Positions 38,074 through 46,978 are shown, counted from the stretch's first letter. The stretch is DNA of 64,000 nucleotides from Bilophila sp964538355 (GCA_964538355.1 CAZIFC010000007.1:1-64000), one strand, 5' to 3'. Notes: generated by a model from the letters alone, not told the origin. Made by a program: numbers and translations.

Positions 38074-39477
38074 ATGAGAACTCGTTCCGCTTTGCTGGTA
38101 GCCAGCTGCGTTCTGGCTGCTACGGTGGCTACAGGCGGTGCCCTGACCGAGAGTATCGGAGCCGACAAGGGGGTGCCGGCCAATCACCCGCAAATGGCAA
38201 AATTTTCTCAGGTGTCCGGCATTGTTATGGAAAAATGCATGGCCTGTCATTCGCGCAATTATGATCTTCCGTTCTATGCCAAGATTCCGGGCATCAAGGA
38301 AATCATCGAGAAGGATTTCAGGGACGGCCTGCGCGCGATGGATCTGAATATTGAGCTGATCGAAGCCGCCAAGGACAAGCCTGTCGGGGAAGCCACCCTC
38401 GCCAAGATGGAATGGGTCATCGCCAATGAAACCATGCCGCCCGCCAAGTTTACCGCCGTGCATTGGGGCAGCCGTGTTTCCGCCGTCGACAAGGAGGCTA
38501 TCCTTGAATGGGTGAAGGCTTCTCGCGCCGCCCATTACGCGACCGGCCTTGCGGCTCCGAAGCACGCCAATGAGCCGCTTCAGCCGTTGCCGGATTCCGT
38601 CAAGACCAACGCCGCCAAGGTTGCCCTTGGAGAAAAACTTTTTGCTGACAAGCGGTTGTCTGGTGACAACACCGTAGCCTGTCTGACCTGCCACGATTAT
38701 GAAAAGGCGGGAACGGACAACAAGCGTTTTGCCGAAGGCATCCGCGGGCAGTTCGGGGACATCAACGCTCCGACCATGTTCAACGCGGTTTTCAATACCA
38801 GGCAGTTCTGGAATGGCCGGGCCGCGGATCTTCAGGAGCAGGCCGGCGGCCCGCCCATGAATCCCATAGAAATGGGCAGCAAGGACTGGGATGAAATCAG
38901 TGCCAAGCTCGCGCAGGATGAAGCGTTGACCGCAGCCTTTACCGCCGTTTACCCTGATGGCTGGAACGGAAAGAACATCACCGACGCCATCGCCGAATAT
39001 GAAAAGACCCTGATCACGCCGGACAGCCGTTTCGACAAGTGGCTGAAGGGTGATGACAAGGCTTTGACCGCACAGGAAATCGAAGGGTATCAGCGTTTCA
39101 AGATGTACCGCTGCTCCAGCTGCCACGTCGGCAAGTCTGTGGGTGGGCAGTCCTTTGAATATATGGATCTCAAGAAGGACTACTTTGCGGTACGCGGCAA
39201 TCCGCTGGGATCGGATGAAGGGCTCAAGGGCTTCACCGGCAAGGCGGAAGATCTGCACCGCTTCAAGGTTCCGAATCTCCGCAACATTGAATTGACAAGC
39301 CCTTATCTGCATGACGGTACGGTAACGACGCTTGATGAAGCCGTAGGCATCATGGGCGAATATCTTTCCGGGATGGATATCCCGAAGGGGGATCGCGAGC
39401 TTATTGTTGGCTTCCTGCGGACGCTGACTGGCGAATGGCACGGCCAGCCCGTGGCTGGAACGGCTGTAAAGAACTAG
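38074..39477 (+). CDS. Three-haem cytochrome c peroxidase-like protein
   Basis: A 467-residue periplasmic protein with a signal peptide (about 1-25) and three CxxCH haem-binding sites: CMACH (55-59), CLTCH (203-207) and CSSCH (347-351). The last two, with the MauG/CcpA-type words NAPTMFNAVF, FWNGRA and FKVPNLRNIELTSPYLHDGTV, form the classical di-haem peroxidase core. The first lies in an extra N-terminal cytochrome domain, as in tri-haem YhjA-type peroxidases, which take electrons from quinol. It probably reduces hydrogen peroxide in the periplasm of this anaerobe. ATG 38074 follows GAGAGGGAAAG. It is single, followed by a strong terminator. Confidence 0.92.
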   Translation: MRTRSALLVASCVLAATVATGGALTESIGADKGVPANHPQMAKFSQVSGIVMEKCMACHSRNYDLPFYAKIPGIKEIIEKDFRDGLRAMDLNIELIEAAKDKPVGEATLAKMEWVIANETMPPAKFTAVHWGSRVSAVDKEAILEWVKASRAAHYATGLAAPKHANEPLQPLPDSVKTNAAKVALGEKLFADKRLSGDNTVACLTCHDYEKAGTDNKRFAEGIRGQFGDINAPTMFNAVFNTRQFWNGRAADLQEQAGGPPMNPIEMGSKDWDEISAKLAQDEALTAAFTAVYPDGWNGKNITDAIAEYEKTLITPDSRFDKWLKGDDKALTAQEIEGYQRFKMYRCSSCHVGKSVGGQSFEYMDLKKDYFAVRGNPLGSDEGLKGFTGKAEDLHRFKVPNLRNIELTSPYLHDGTVTTLDEAVGIMGEYLSGMDIPKGDRELIVGFLRTLTGEWHGQPVAGTAVKN

Positions 39478-39496
39478 CCTTCTCACCATACGCACA

Positions 39497-39533
39497 AAAG
39501 GCGGCATCGGGACATTCCGGTGCCGCCTTTTTC
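39497..39533 (+). terminator. Terminator after the cytochrome peroxidase
   Basis: AAAGGCGGCA and TGCCGCCTTT arms with an internal partly paired loop, followed by a short T run. Confidence 0.85.
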
Positions 39534-40075
39534 CATGCCGGCGCGACGGGAAGACGCTCCATAAAGGGAAACGGACAGGCTGAAAGCGTTTCGGGAGTTC
39601 TGCTTTTGGAAAGCATGAAAAAGTTTTTTTGCGGTGGATGCAGAGGCTCCTTCAGGCATGAGCATGGAATGGCATATTATAAAAAGGTAAGGATAGGCAT
39701 GGAACGATGTCCCACGGCAGTATAAAATCATGGTTTTTGAAGTTGATTATTTGTAAGTTTAGGCGGTTAGTGTTTCTTGTGATTTATAGTGTAAAGTGCC
39801 CATATTTATCATGGAAATAGTTCTCTCTTTTTAGGAGGTTTCATCCATCCCCCAAAACATGAAACCTTGGCCTGGCTTTTTCTGTGAGTATGCTGCAAAT
39901 GTATTTTGAGTTGATAGTTTTTTCTTTACAGAAGCCTGATTGTATTGCAAAAGATTTTTGTACAGCTTCCGTATTTGGCTTTCAGAAAAGAAAAACGATC
40001 GACATACGGTCAATCCATGTATCGGATGCTGAAAATCAACTGGGATTTGAAGAAATCCACTTTGGAGGTATATAA
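39534..40075. other. AT-rich gene-free leader ahead of mucR
   Basis: About 540 bases without a supported gene. From about 39700 onward base composition turns AT-rich, unlike the flanking genes. Short frames here lack ribosome binding sites and look random. MucR-type regulators in other bacteria bind AT-rich DNA and often control their own gene, so this could be a long regulatory leader (inference). Confidence 0.4.
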
Positions 40076-40564
40076 ATGATTAGTGATGCCGAACTCCTGA
40101 AGTTGGTCATGGAAAGATATCCCGAACAGCCCACTTCTTTTGTCATCGACCAGTTTACGGTGCTCAAGGCAGGTCTGATTCAGGCAAACAATAAGCTTGC
40201 CGCCATGGATATGGAAGAAATCGTCTGCGAAACCGTTGCCGTTGAAGAAGCTCTCGCCGAAACCGAGGAAGCTCCCGCGGCTGCGCCGAAAAAGAAATTT
40301 ACCAAACGCAGTCTCGTGGTGCGTCCCGAAGAAGCCATCGGCGACGACACCGTGCAGTGCTGTCTGTGCGGTCGTGCCTTCCAGAACCTGACGGCGAAGC
40401 ATCTTCTTTCCCACGGCATTTCCGTGGACGAATACAAGAAGCTCTGCGGCTATGCCCCCGAACAGAAGCTGATCAGCCACAACCTGCTGATGAAGCTTCA
40501 GGAAAACGTCCAGAAGGCCCAGCGTTCGAGAGAACAGAAGCTTTCGGGCGAACATCTGAAATAA
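40076..40564 (+). CDS. MucR/Ros-family zinc-finger transcription regulator
   Basis: A 162-residue regulator. The N-terminal helical oligomerisation region (about 1-45) is followed by an acidic, Ala/Glu-rich linker and a basic patch (PKKKFTKRS). The Ros-type zinc finger is C95-x2-C98 with the helix FQNLTAKHLLSHGISVDEY holding the histidines, then GYAPEQKLIS. GGAGG precedes the ATG. Family members bind AT-rich DNA and often repress exopolysaccharide, motility or virulence genes. An AT-rich leader of several hundred bases precedes it. Its size is normal for the family. Confidence 0.93.
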   Translation: MISDAELLKLVMERYPEQPTSFVIDQFTVLKAGLIQANNKLAAMDMEEIVCETVAVEEALAETEEAPAAAPKKKFTKRSLVVRPEEAIGDDTVQCCLCGRAFQNLTAKHLLSHGISVDEYKKLCGYAPEQKLISHNLLMKLQENVQKAQRSREQKLSGEHLK

Positions 40565-40692
40565 TGTGTCTGCGGGGCATCCGAAACGGTGTCCCGCTTT
40601 TGTTTTTGCAAAAGGCTCTGGACCTGCTGTGTCGGGACGTGTATGGAAAATGCGAAACGCTTTGTTTCCACTTTTCATCCAGGCGGTTTTCA

Positions 40693-41085
40693 ATGCTTGA
40701 AACGATTTCTCCCTCCGAGGCCGTTTCGCTGTTTCGTAGCGGAGAGGCTCTTTTTGTCGATGTCCGTACCGAAAAGGAGTTTTTGAAGCGTACCATTCCC
40801 GGTTCTCCGCTGGTTCCTCTTGATCGGCTGGAGCAGGAGAGGGGGCTTGAGGCTCGTTTTGGGGAAAAGCCGGTGGTCTTTTTTTGCCGCTCGGGAAACC
40901 GCACCCGGGACAAGGCCGAGCTGCTGGAAAACAGTGTCCGGAGCAAAGCCTATCAGCTTGATGGGGGCATCCTCGCATGGGAGCGGGCCGGGTTTCCCGT
41001 ATGGAGTCCCCGGGAGCTTCTTCCCTGCTTTCAGGACAAGGCCTCCTGTACGTCCGGCGTCTTTTCCAGAGCTGTCCCCTGCTGA
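40693..41085 (+). CDS. Rhodanese-domain protein
   Basis: A 130-residue single-domain sulfurtransferase. ISPSEAVSLF and EALFVDVRTEKEFLKRTIPGS open the fold. The active-site loop CRSGNRT carries the persulfide cysteine (about residue 64), and GGILAWERAGFPV closes it. ATG 40693 is preceded by AGGCGG; longer frames overlap mucR and are unlikely. The tail after residue 102 (ending SRAVPC) looks unlike rhodanese, while an adjacent frame reads coherently, so the true end may be altered by a frameshift. The donor and acceptor are unknown; it probably handles reactive sulfur in the cytosol. Confidence 0.85.
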   Translation: MLETISPSEAVSLFRSGEALFVDVRTEKEFLKRTIPGSPLVPLDRLEQERGLEARFGEKPVVFFCRSGNRTRDKAELLENSVRSKAYQLDGGILAWERAGFPVWSPRELLPCFQDKASCTSGVFSRAVPC

Positions 41086-41210
41086 GGAAGCGCGTTTGAA
41101 GCCGCTGTTGAAAATTTTCTCGAAGTCCTCTTGGGCCTCTGAAACGGAGCCGAGAGGGATTGGCTGGAGCGCGGGCCACTGCGGATTCGGCCTGCAAAAA
41201 AATATTTGCT

Positions 41211-41244
41211 GAGACACCACTTTTTTAGTGATGTCTCTTTTTTT
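41211..41244 (+). terminator. Rho-independent terminator after rhodanese gene
   Basis: Stem GAGACACCAC (41211-41220) with GTGATGTCTC (41228-41237), one internal mismatch, with a T run (41238-41244). Confidence 0.85.
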
Positions 41245-41521
41245 ATGTATTGTTAAACGGTTGCGCCGTGTAGTCGGGGCGCGGACAAAGGATGGCCTGC
41301 CTTTTTTCGGCTCCAGAAACGTTGCCAAAACGCTGTTGCGAGGTTTCCGTTGTGCCCAAATATCCCTTTTTCTCTTTTTTTTGCAAAAAAATGTAAAAAA
41401 TGGGCCAGGAATTTTTGAAAGCCGCCCCGAAATGGATTTTTTGCCATTTTTCTAATCAAGGTTATAAGTCATGAAAAGTAAAGTATATTTTTGCTGTTTG
41501 GCTTTACAAACAGCCCTTTGA

Positions 41522-41539
41522 TTGTGACTCTTGTGACAA
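41522..41539 (+). promoter_or_regulatory. Crp/Fnr-type palindrome upstream of the TRAP cluster
   Basis: TTGTGACTCTTGTGACAA fits TTGTGA-N6-TCACAA with one mismatch in the second arm. It lies 176 bases before the first dctP start. Candidate for catabolite, redox or nitrosative control; the binder is unknown. Confidence 0.35.
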
Positions 41540-41714
41540 TCTGAGGGGCTTATTCAAAATTCTGACCAAAATTTATATCTGCAATATTCCCCGCTTTTTA
41601 CAATGCTTTCTCTATGTTGTTTTGAACTTCCCCTAGCCTTCGATTATTTTTTGTGCTAGTCAGTGCATTAGGTTTTTTTTCACAATCCATTAACAGAGTG
41701 AGAGGAGAACGTTG

Positions 41715-42725
41715 ATGACCTGCAAGAAGATTCTTCCCCTGGTGTTGGCTGCTTTGTTCTTGTGGTCTGCTGCTCCTGCAGTGGCCGCTCCCGAAATGAC
41801 GCTGAAAATCGCGGCGGGAGACCCCGAAGATTCCGAAATGGGCGTCGTGGGTAATGCCTTCAAGAAGTATGTGGAAGAAAAGAGCAACGGCAAAGTGGAA
41901 GTCCAGTGCTTCTACGGCGGCTCCCTCGGTGACGAAAGCGAATGCTTCCGTAACGTGCAGAAAGGCACCCTGCCTCTGGCCCTGGGCGGCATCGCCAACC
42001 TCGTGCCTTTCGAAAAGAAGCTTGGCATGCTGACTCTTCCCTACCTCTTCGCCAACATTGACGAAGTGGTTGCCGGCACCAACGGTGCTCCTGCCGAACT
42101 GCTCAACAAGTACGCCACCAAGGCCGGTTTCCGCGTTCTTACCTGGACCTACACCGACTTCCGTTACATCTCCAACTCCAAGCGTCCCATCACCAAGATG
42201 GCCGACATCCAGGGCCTGAAGTTCCGCGTTCCCCAGAGTGCCGTGCTCATCGCTGCCTACAAGGCCTTCGGCGGCAGCCCGACTCCTATCTCTTGGGCCG
42301 AAACCTTCACCGCTCTCCAGCAGGGCGTTGTTGACGGCCAGTGCTACGGCTACATCGGCTTCAAGGCCATGAAGTTCAATGAAGCCAACCAGAAGTACAT
42401 CACCGAAGTCCACTACACCTATCAGCTGCAGCCTCTGGTCATCAGCGAACGCGTGTTCAAGAAGATGACCCCCGAAATGCAGAAGCTGATGATCGACGCC
42501 GGCAAGTACGCTCAGGACACCGTTCTGAAGTACCAGATCGAAAATGCTGACGCCGCCAAGAAGGAACTCATCGCTGGCGGTATCCAGGTTGCCCAGCTTG
42601 AAGACGAAGACCAGTGGAAGAAGGCCGCCATTGAAAAGGTATGGCCCGAAATGGCCGACTTCGTGGGTGGCAAGGCTGCTATCAACGAATACCTCAAGGC
42701 TTGCGGCAAGCCTGAATGGAAGTAA
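41715..42725 (+). CDS. dctP: TRAP transporter substrate-binding protein (DctP family)
   Basis: A 336-residue periplasmic binding protein with a signal peptide ending APAVAA (about residue 25). The DctP fold is shown by MTLKIAAGDPEDSEMGVVG, the binding arginine region LKFRVPQSAVLIAAYKAFG and the trailing WAETFTALQQGVVDGQ. AGAGGAG precedes the ATG; an in-frame TTG three bases earlier is unlikely. It binds an organic acid, often a carboxylate or sulfonate. It is the first gene of a P-Q-M-P locus, separated from dctQ by a hairpin-rich spacer of about 255 bases. Confidence 0.94.
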   Translation: MTCKKILPLVLAALFLWSAAPAVAAPEMTLKIAAGDPEDSEMGVVGNAFKKYVEEKSNGKVEVQCFYGGSLGDESECFRNVQKGTLPLALGGIANLVPFEKKLGMLTLPYLFANIDEVVAGTNGAPAELLNKYATKAGFRVLTWTYTDFRYISNSKRPITKMADIQGLKFRVPQSAVLIAAYKAFGGSPTPISWAETFTALQQGVVDGQCYGYIGFKAMKFNEANQKYITEVHYTYQLQPLVISERVFKKMTPEMQKLMIDAGKYAQDTVLKYQIENADAAKKELIAGGIQVAQLEDEDQWKKAAIEKVWPEMADFVGGKAAINEYLKACGKPEWK

Positions 42726-42790
42726 GTCGTTCTTGATGAAGACAGGGTATCGGGCCTGCGGGGGCGGGCCTGATACCACTGCGCATCTGT

Positions 42791-42930
42791 GAAGGAGTCC
42801 GTGTAGAGCCGTCTATCGGCCCCGGTTATCGGGATAGCGGAGACGGCAACACGGATTCCTTCTGCGCGGGTCTTCCCTGACTCAAGGTTGTGCAGCGGGC
42901 CGTAACCCGCTCCGGTTCCTGCCGTAACGG
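42791..42930 (+). promoter_or_regulatory. Hairpins in the dctP-dctQ spacer
   Basis: GAAGGAGTCCGTGT (42791-42804) pairs with ACACGGATTCCTTC (42849-42862), with inner pairing of AGCCGTCT and AGACGGC. A second stem, CGGTTCC with GGGAACCG, lies near 42913-42935. No T run follows. Such structures commonly stabilise the upstream message, making more binding protein than membrane subunits. Confidence 0.6.
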
Positions 42931-42981
42931 GAACCGTATGGCCTTGCGGTTTCAAAGGTTTTGGGAGGAGGAATAGCAAGC

Positions 42982-43527
42982 GTGAAAAAAGCAGTTCTGG
43001 CCCTTTTGGACCACTTCGAAAGCTATCTGTGTCAGGTTTTGCTCGTATTCTTTGTAATCATCATTTTCCTTCAGATTGTTTTGCGTCAGATCAACATGTC
43101 GCTTCCCTGGACGGAAGAAATCGCCCGCTTCGCCTTTATCTGGTTCATTCTGTTCGGTGCCTGCTACGCTACGCGTCTGTGCGCCCTGAACCGCGTGACG
43201 CTCCAGTTTTCCAAGGCACCCAAGTGGGTGGGCGACATGTTTTTGTTCATCGGCGACGTGATTTGGCTCTGTTTTTCGCTCATCATGGCGTGGCAGGGAT
43301 ATATCGCGGTTATGGATCTCGTTGAATTCCCCTACGCGACCCCGGCCCTCGACTGGGATTTGGGCATGGTCTACCTTGTCTTCCCGCTCAGCTTTCTGCT
43401 GATGGCCATCCGTATTGTTCAGGTGAACGTTATCAAGTTCATCCTGAAGGAGGAAATTCTTGACCCCGATCAGGAAGCCATGAAGGAAAGCCAGAAGACG
43501 CTTATGACAGAAGGAGACAAGGAATGA
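42982..43527 (+). CDS. dctQ: TRAP transporter small membrane subunit (DctQ)
   Basis: A 181-residue inner-membrane protein with four membrane helices (about 18-38, 58-75, 95-115 and 135-155). The family word SLPWTEEIARFAFIWFILFGACYATR is split by helix 2. Start GTG 42982 lies 10 bases after GGGAGGAGG. DctQ and DctM form the sodium-driven membrane complex that receives substrate from DctP. Its stop overlaps the dctM start (ATGA). Confidence 0.92.
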   Translation: MKKAVLALLDHFESYLCQVLLVFFVIIIFLQIVLRQINMSLPWTEEIARFAFIWFILFGACYATRLCALNRVTLQFSKAPKWVGDMFLFIGDVIWLCFSLIMAWQGYIAVMDLVEFPYATPALDWDLGMVYLVFPLSFLLMAIRIVQVNVIKFILKEEILDPDQEAMKESQKTLMTEGDKE

Positions 43528-44831
43528 TGGAAGCCCTTTCCCCCGCGAACATCGGCCTCATGCTGTTCGCCATCTTCTTTGTGCTGCTGCTCATCGGCAG
43601 CCCGATCATGGTTGCGCTCGGCGTGGCCACCATGACCTGCTTCATTGTTCTGGATATTGACCTCAGCCTCATGATTGAACGTGCCTTTGCCTCGTTGACG
43701 GCCTTCCCGCTTATGGCATTGCCGGCCTTCGTCCTGGCAGGGTCACTGATGGAAGCGGCAGGCGTATCAAGACGCCTTGTGCATGTCGCTGAAAACATTG
43801 TCGGGCCCACGCCCGGCGGCCTTGCCATCTCCACAACGCTTTCCTGCGTGTTCTTCGGAGCCATTTCCGGTTCCGGTCCCGCTACGACGGCCGCTGTGGG
43901 CATGCTCATGATCCCCGCCATGGCCAAGCGCGGCTACAACATCGGCTATGCGGCTGCGGCCACGGCTACCGCCGGCGGTATCGGCATCATCATCCCGCCG
44001 AGTATCCCGATGGTTATTTTCGGCGTATCCGGCCAGCAGAGTATCTCCAAGATGTTCATGGCCGGTATCCTTCCCGGTTTCCTCATCGCCATCGGCCTCA
44101 GCCTGATGCACTTCTTCCTGTGCCGCAATCTGAAGACAGAAGGGCTGGACTGGTCCATCAACTCTTTCTGGCACTCCCTGCGTGACGGTTTCTGGTCCAT
44201 CCTGGCCCCCGTCATCATTCTTGGCGGTATCTACGCCGGTATCTTCACGCCGACGGAAGCGGCTGTCGTTGCCATCTTCTACACGATCCTTGTGGGTATC
44301 TTCATCCATAAGGAACTGACGATGAAGAGCTTCATGGCCTCCCTCAAGACCACCTCATGGCTGACGGGCCGAGTTCTGGTCCTCGTCTTCACGGCGACTG
44401 CCTTCGGGTATCTGCTTACGTCCTACCGTATCCCGGTGGAAATCGCCAACTGGATCCTTTCTTTCACCAACAACGTGCATCTGGTTTGGTTCTTCGTGGT
44501 CGTCCTCCTGCTTTTCTTGGGGATGTTCATGGAAACCCTCGCCATCATCATGCTGGTTACGCCCGTGCTGCTGCCCATCATGACGGCGTATGGCGTCGAC
44601 CCGATCCACTTCGGTATTATTCTCATCTGCTGCTGCGGTATCGGATTCTCCACGCCGCCGCTGGGTGAAAACATGTTTATCGCTTCCGGTATCGCCAATA
44701 TTTCTCTTGAAGAAATATCCCTGCGCGCGTTGCCGCTCGTGGCGGTCAACATTGCTGTTATTGCGATTTTGGTTCTGTTCCCGGATATCGTGCTCTTCCT
44801 GCCCAACCTGATGGGCACAGGCCTCGAGTAA
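43524..44831 (+). CDS. dctM: TRAP transporter large permease (DctM)
   Basis: A 435-residue inner-membrane permease with about 12 hydrophobic segments, the transport pore of the TRAP system. Family words: PLMALPAFVLAGSLMEAAGVS, SGPATTAAVGMLMIPAM, IPPSIPMVIFGV and PLGENMFIASG. An AAGGAGAC site precedes two possible ATGs (43524 and 43527); the first overlaps the dctQ stop. Sodium-coupled import of an organic acid anion is the family function. Confidence 0.94.
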   Translation: MMEALSPANIGLMLFAIFFVLLLIGSPIMVALGVATMTCFIVLDIDLSLMIERAFASLTAFPLMALPAFVLAGSLMEAAGVSRRLVHVAENIVGPTPGGLAISTTLSCVFFGAISGSGPATTAAVGMLMIPAMAKRGYNIGYAAAATATAGGIGIIIPPSIPMVIFGVSGQQSISKMFMAGILPGFLIAIGLSLMHFFLCRNLKTEGLDWSINSFWHSLRDGFWSILAPVIILGGIYAGIFTPTEAAVVAIFYTILVGIFIHKELTMKSFMASLKTTSWLTGRVLVLVFTATAFGYLLTSYRIPVEIANWILSFTNNVHLVWFFVVVLLLFLGMFMETLAIIMLVTPVLLPIMTAYGVDPIHFGIILICCCGIGFSTPPLGENMFIASGIANISLEEISLRALPLVAVNIAVIAILVLFPDIVLFLPNLMGTGLE

Positions 44832-44911
44832 GCTGAGGGCGGCGGGGCGGATGCTCCGCCGCCTCTGCTTCCACCATCAGCAATTGTAAAAAGACGAAAA
44901 AAGAGAACATT

Positions 44912-45934
44912 ATGAGCTGCAAGAAATTTGTTTCCTTGCTTCTGGCCAGCCTGTTTGTCTGCGTATCGTCGGCTTCCGCCGCTTCTGCCCAGGCTCCTCA
45001 GATGACCTTGAAAATCGCCATGGGTGACCCGGAAAGCTCTGAAATGGGCGTTGTGGGCAATGCCTTCAAGCGGTATGTCGAGAACAACACGAATGGTGCC
45101 GTGCAGGTTGTCTGCATTTATGGCGGAACTCCCGGCGATGATGAAAGCGAACGTTTCCGCAAGGTGCAGAAGGGTACGCTTGATATGGCCCTTGGAGGCG
45201 TGGCGAACATCGTGCCTCTGGAAAAGAAGCTCGGCCTGCTGACCCTGCCGTATTTGTTCAACAACCTGAATGAAGTGGTGGCGGGCACAAACGGTGCTTC
45301 CGCGGAACTGCTGAACAAGTATGCAGCCGAAGCTGGCTTCCGTGTTCTGACCTGGACCTACACCGGCTTCCGGTTCATCTCCAACAGCAAGCACCCCATC
45401 ACCAACCTTACGGATATGAAGGGCCTGAAGATTCGTGTGCCCCAGAATGCCGTCATGGTCGATACCTACAAGGCGTTTGGAGCTATTCCTTCCGTTATTC
45501 CGTGGGCTTCCACCTATACGGAATTGCAGAGCGGCAACGTGGACGGCCAGTGCTACGGCTACATCGGATTCCGCGCCATGAAGTTTAACGAAGCCGATCA
45601 GCACTTCATTTCCGAAGTGCATTACAACTACAACCTTCAGCCGCTGGTGATCAGCCTGCGTATCTTCAACAAGCTGACTCCCGAACTCCAGCGGATCCTT
45701 ATTGATGCCGGTCGGTATGCTCAGGAACGTTCCCTCATCTTCCAGATCGAGCAGGCCGAAGCCGCCAAGCGTGAGCTGCTGGCAAGCGGCGTCAAGATTT
45801 CCCAGCTGACCGACGAATTTCACTGGAAGGAAGTTGCCTTTACAAAGGTGTGGCCCCAGATGGCCGACTTTGTGGGCGGCAAGGATGCCATCAATGAATA
45901 TCTGAAGTCCTGCGGCAAGCAGCCCTGGAACTAG
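44912..45934 (+). CDS. Second TRAP substrate-binding protein (DctP family)
   Basis: A 340-residue periplasmic binding protein, clearly a paralogue of the first DctP in the locus: the two share MGVVGNAFK, FRVLTWTYT and DGQCYGYIGF. The signal peptide ends near SSASAA. Binding-site residues differ (KIRVPQNAVMVDTYKAFGAIPSVIPWASTY against KFRVPQSAVLI), so a different ligand is plausible. It follows dctM after 80 bases, with an AAAAGAGAA site, and ends in a strong terminator. A P-Q-M-P set with two binding proteins and one membrane pair is unusual. Confidence 0.93.
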   Translation: MSCKKFVSLLLASLFVCVSSASAASAQAPQMTLKIAMGDPESSEMGVVGNAFKRYVENNTNGAVQVVCIYGGTPGDDESERFRKVQKGTLDMALGGVANIVPLEKKLGLLTLPYLFNNLNEVVAGTNGASAELLNKYAAEAGFRVLTWTYTGFRFISNSKHPITNLTDMKGLKIRVPQNAVMVDTYKAFGAIPSVIPWASTYTELQSGNVDGQCYGYIGFRAMKFNEADQHFISEVHYNYNLQPLVISLRIFNKLTPELQRILIDAGRYAQERSLIFQIEQAEAAKRELLASGVKISQLTDEFHWKEVAFTKVWPQMADFVGGKDAINEYLKSCGKQPWN

Positions 45935-45954
45935 CCTTAAAAGCCTCATCGGAG

Positions 45955-45989
45955 AAAGGCCCGGACAGTCTGCCCGGGCCTTTCTTTTA
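45955..45989 (+). terminator. Terminator of the TRAP cluster
   Basis: AAAGGCCCGG (45955-45964) pairs with CCGGGCCTTT (45974-45983), followed by CTTTT. It also lies close to the 3' end of the convergent EamA gene. Confidence 0.9.
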
Positions 45990-46009
45990 TGGAAAGCCGC
46001 AAAGGGAAA

Positions 46010-46978
46010 TCAGCCGTGCTTCCAGTGCCATACCCTCCCCGCGATCATGCTCGGCAGGGCCATGAGAGCCGGCATCAGCGAGAACAGGGAACCGGTGAGG
46101 ATGAACAGGATGCCGACTACCATACTGAATGGAATGTTCTCGTGAAGAAAAATCAGGGCGAAGAAGGGGGCGAGGACTGGCTTGAAAAAGAAGACCAGAG
46201 AGGCCGTAAAGGGGGATGTCGCTTCCATTGCCATGAAATAAAAGGCGAATCCTGCACCTGTCACACCGATGCAGATATACAGCATCATCATGGTGCTGAA
46301 AGGCGTGTATCCGGAAAGCAGAGGGATATCGGCGAACAGCCCAAGCCCGGCTTCTGTGAGGAGTGCTCCCACAGCTTCAATCCTGCTCAAGAGGACGATG
46401 CCCGCCATTTCCGCACTGGCAAACAGAAAGCTGCCGCAGGTGACAACGACCCCGGAATATTTCGCACAAAGCCGGGTCCCCAGTACGGCGTACAGGGCAA
46501 AGGTCATTGTGGACAGCAGGATAAAAAGAATTCCGGCTGGATTGATTGAAGTATCCAACGGGTTGACCAGAATGACGATGCCGAGGCATTCCAGCACAAG
46601 CGCGATAATGTGTTGCCGTTGGATGTGCGCGTGGAGGATGAGTCCAGAAAAAGCCAAGACAAATACCGGATTGCAGCTGAAAAGCACCGCAACGACGGAG
46701 GCGTTGGCTTTCTCCACAGCGAGCTGATAGAACGTCATGCTGATGGCTATGCCCAACAAGCCGAGTCCCGCGAGTTTTGCGAGGCTGCGCCCGTCAAGCC
46801 GGACGTTTCGTTTTTTGAGCATGCGGGCGGCGAAGGGGACAAGCACAAGGCCGCCGATCAGAAAGCGCGTCAGGTTAAGCTGCACGGGGTTGAACAACCC
46901 GGAAACTTCCTTGAGTGCAATTTCCATTGTGCTGAAAAACAGCGTCGCCAGAGCGATAAAGATATAACCTCGTTGCAT
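46010..46978 (-). CDS. EamA-family permease
   Basis: A 322-residue inner-membrane transporter of the drug/metabolite superfamily. About ten hydrophobic segments are arranged as two EamA repeats: the first has LATLFFSTMEIALKEVSGL and LTRFLIGGLVLVPFAARML, the second FILLSTMTFALYAVLGTRL and YICIGVTGAGFAFYFMAME. ATG 46978 follows GAGGGAG; the 38 residues of frame ahead of it are Arg/Pro-rich and rejected. A LysR regulator lies upstream on the same strand and probably controls it. The substrate is unknown. Confidence 0.88.
   Translation of the reverse strand: MQRGYIFIALATLFFSTMEIALKEVSGLFNPVQLNLTRFLIGGLVLVPFAARMLKKRNVRLDGRSLAKLAGLGLLGIAISMTFYQLAVEKANASVVAVLFSCNPVFVLAFSGLILHAHIQRQHIIALVLECLGIVILVNPLDTSINPAGILFILLSTMTFALYAVLGTRLCAKYSGVVVTCGSFLFASAEMAGIVLLSRIEAVGALLTEAGLGLFADIPLLSGYTPFSTMMMLYICIGVTGAGFAFYFMAMEATSPFTASLVFFFKPVLAPFFALIFLHENIPFSMVVGILFILTGSLFSLMPALMALPSMIAGRVWHWKHG

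Larger units (their letters stand above)
41086..41714. other. AT-rich gap before the TRAP cluster, with terminator
   Basis: About 630 bases without a supported gene. At 41211-41244 GAGACACCAC pairs with GTGATGTCTC, followed by seven T, a good rho-independent terminator for the rhodanese gene. Beyond 41340 the sequence is AT-rich and holds a Crp/Fnr-type palindrome (41522-41539) ahead of dctP. Confidence 0.55.

Noticed and set aside
39884..40075. 63-residue frame before mucR
   Set aside because: No ribosome binding site and it lies in the AT-rich leader; not protein-like.
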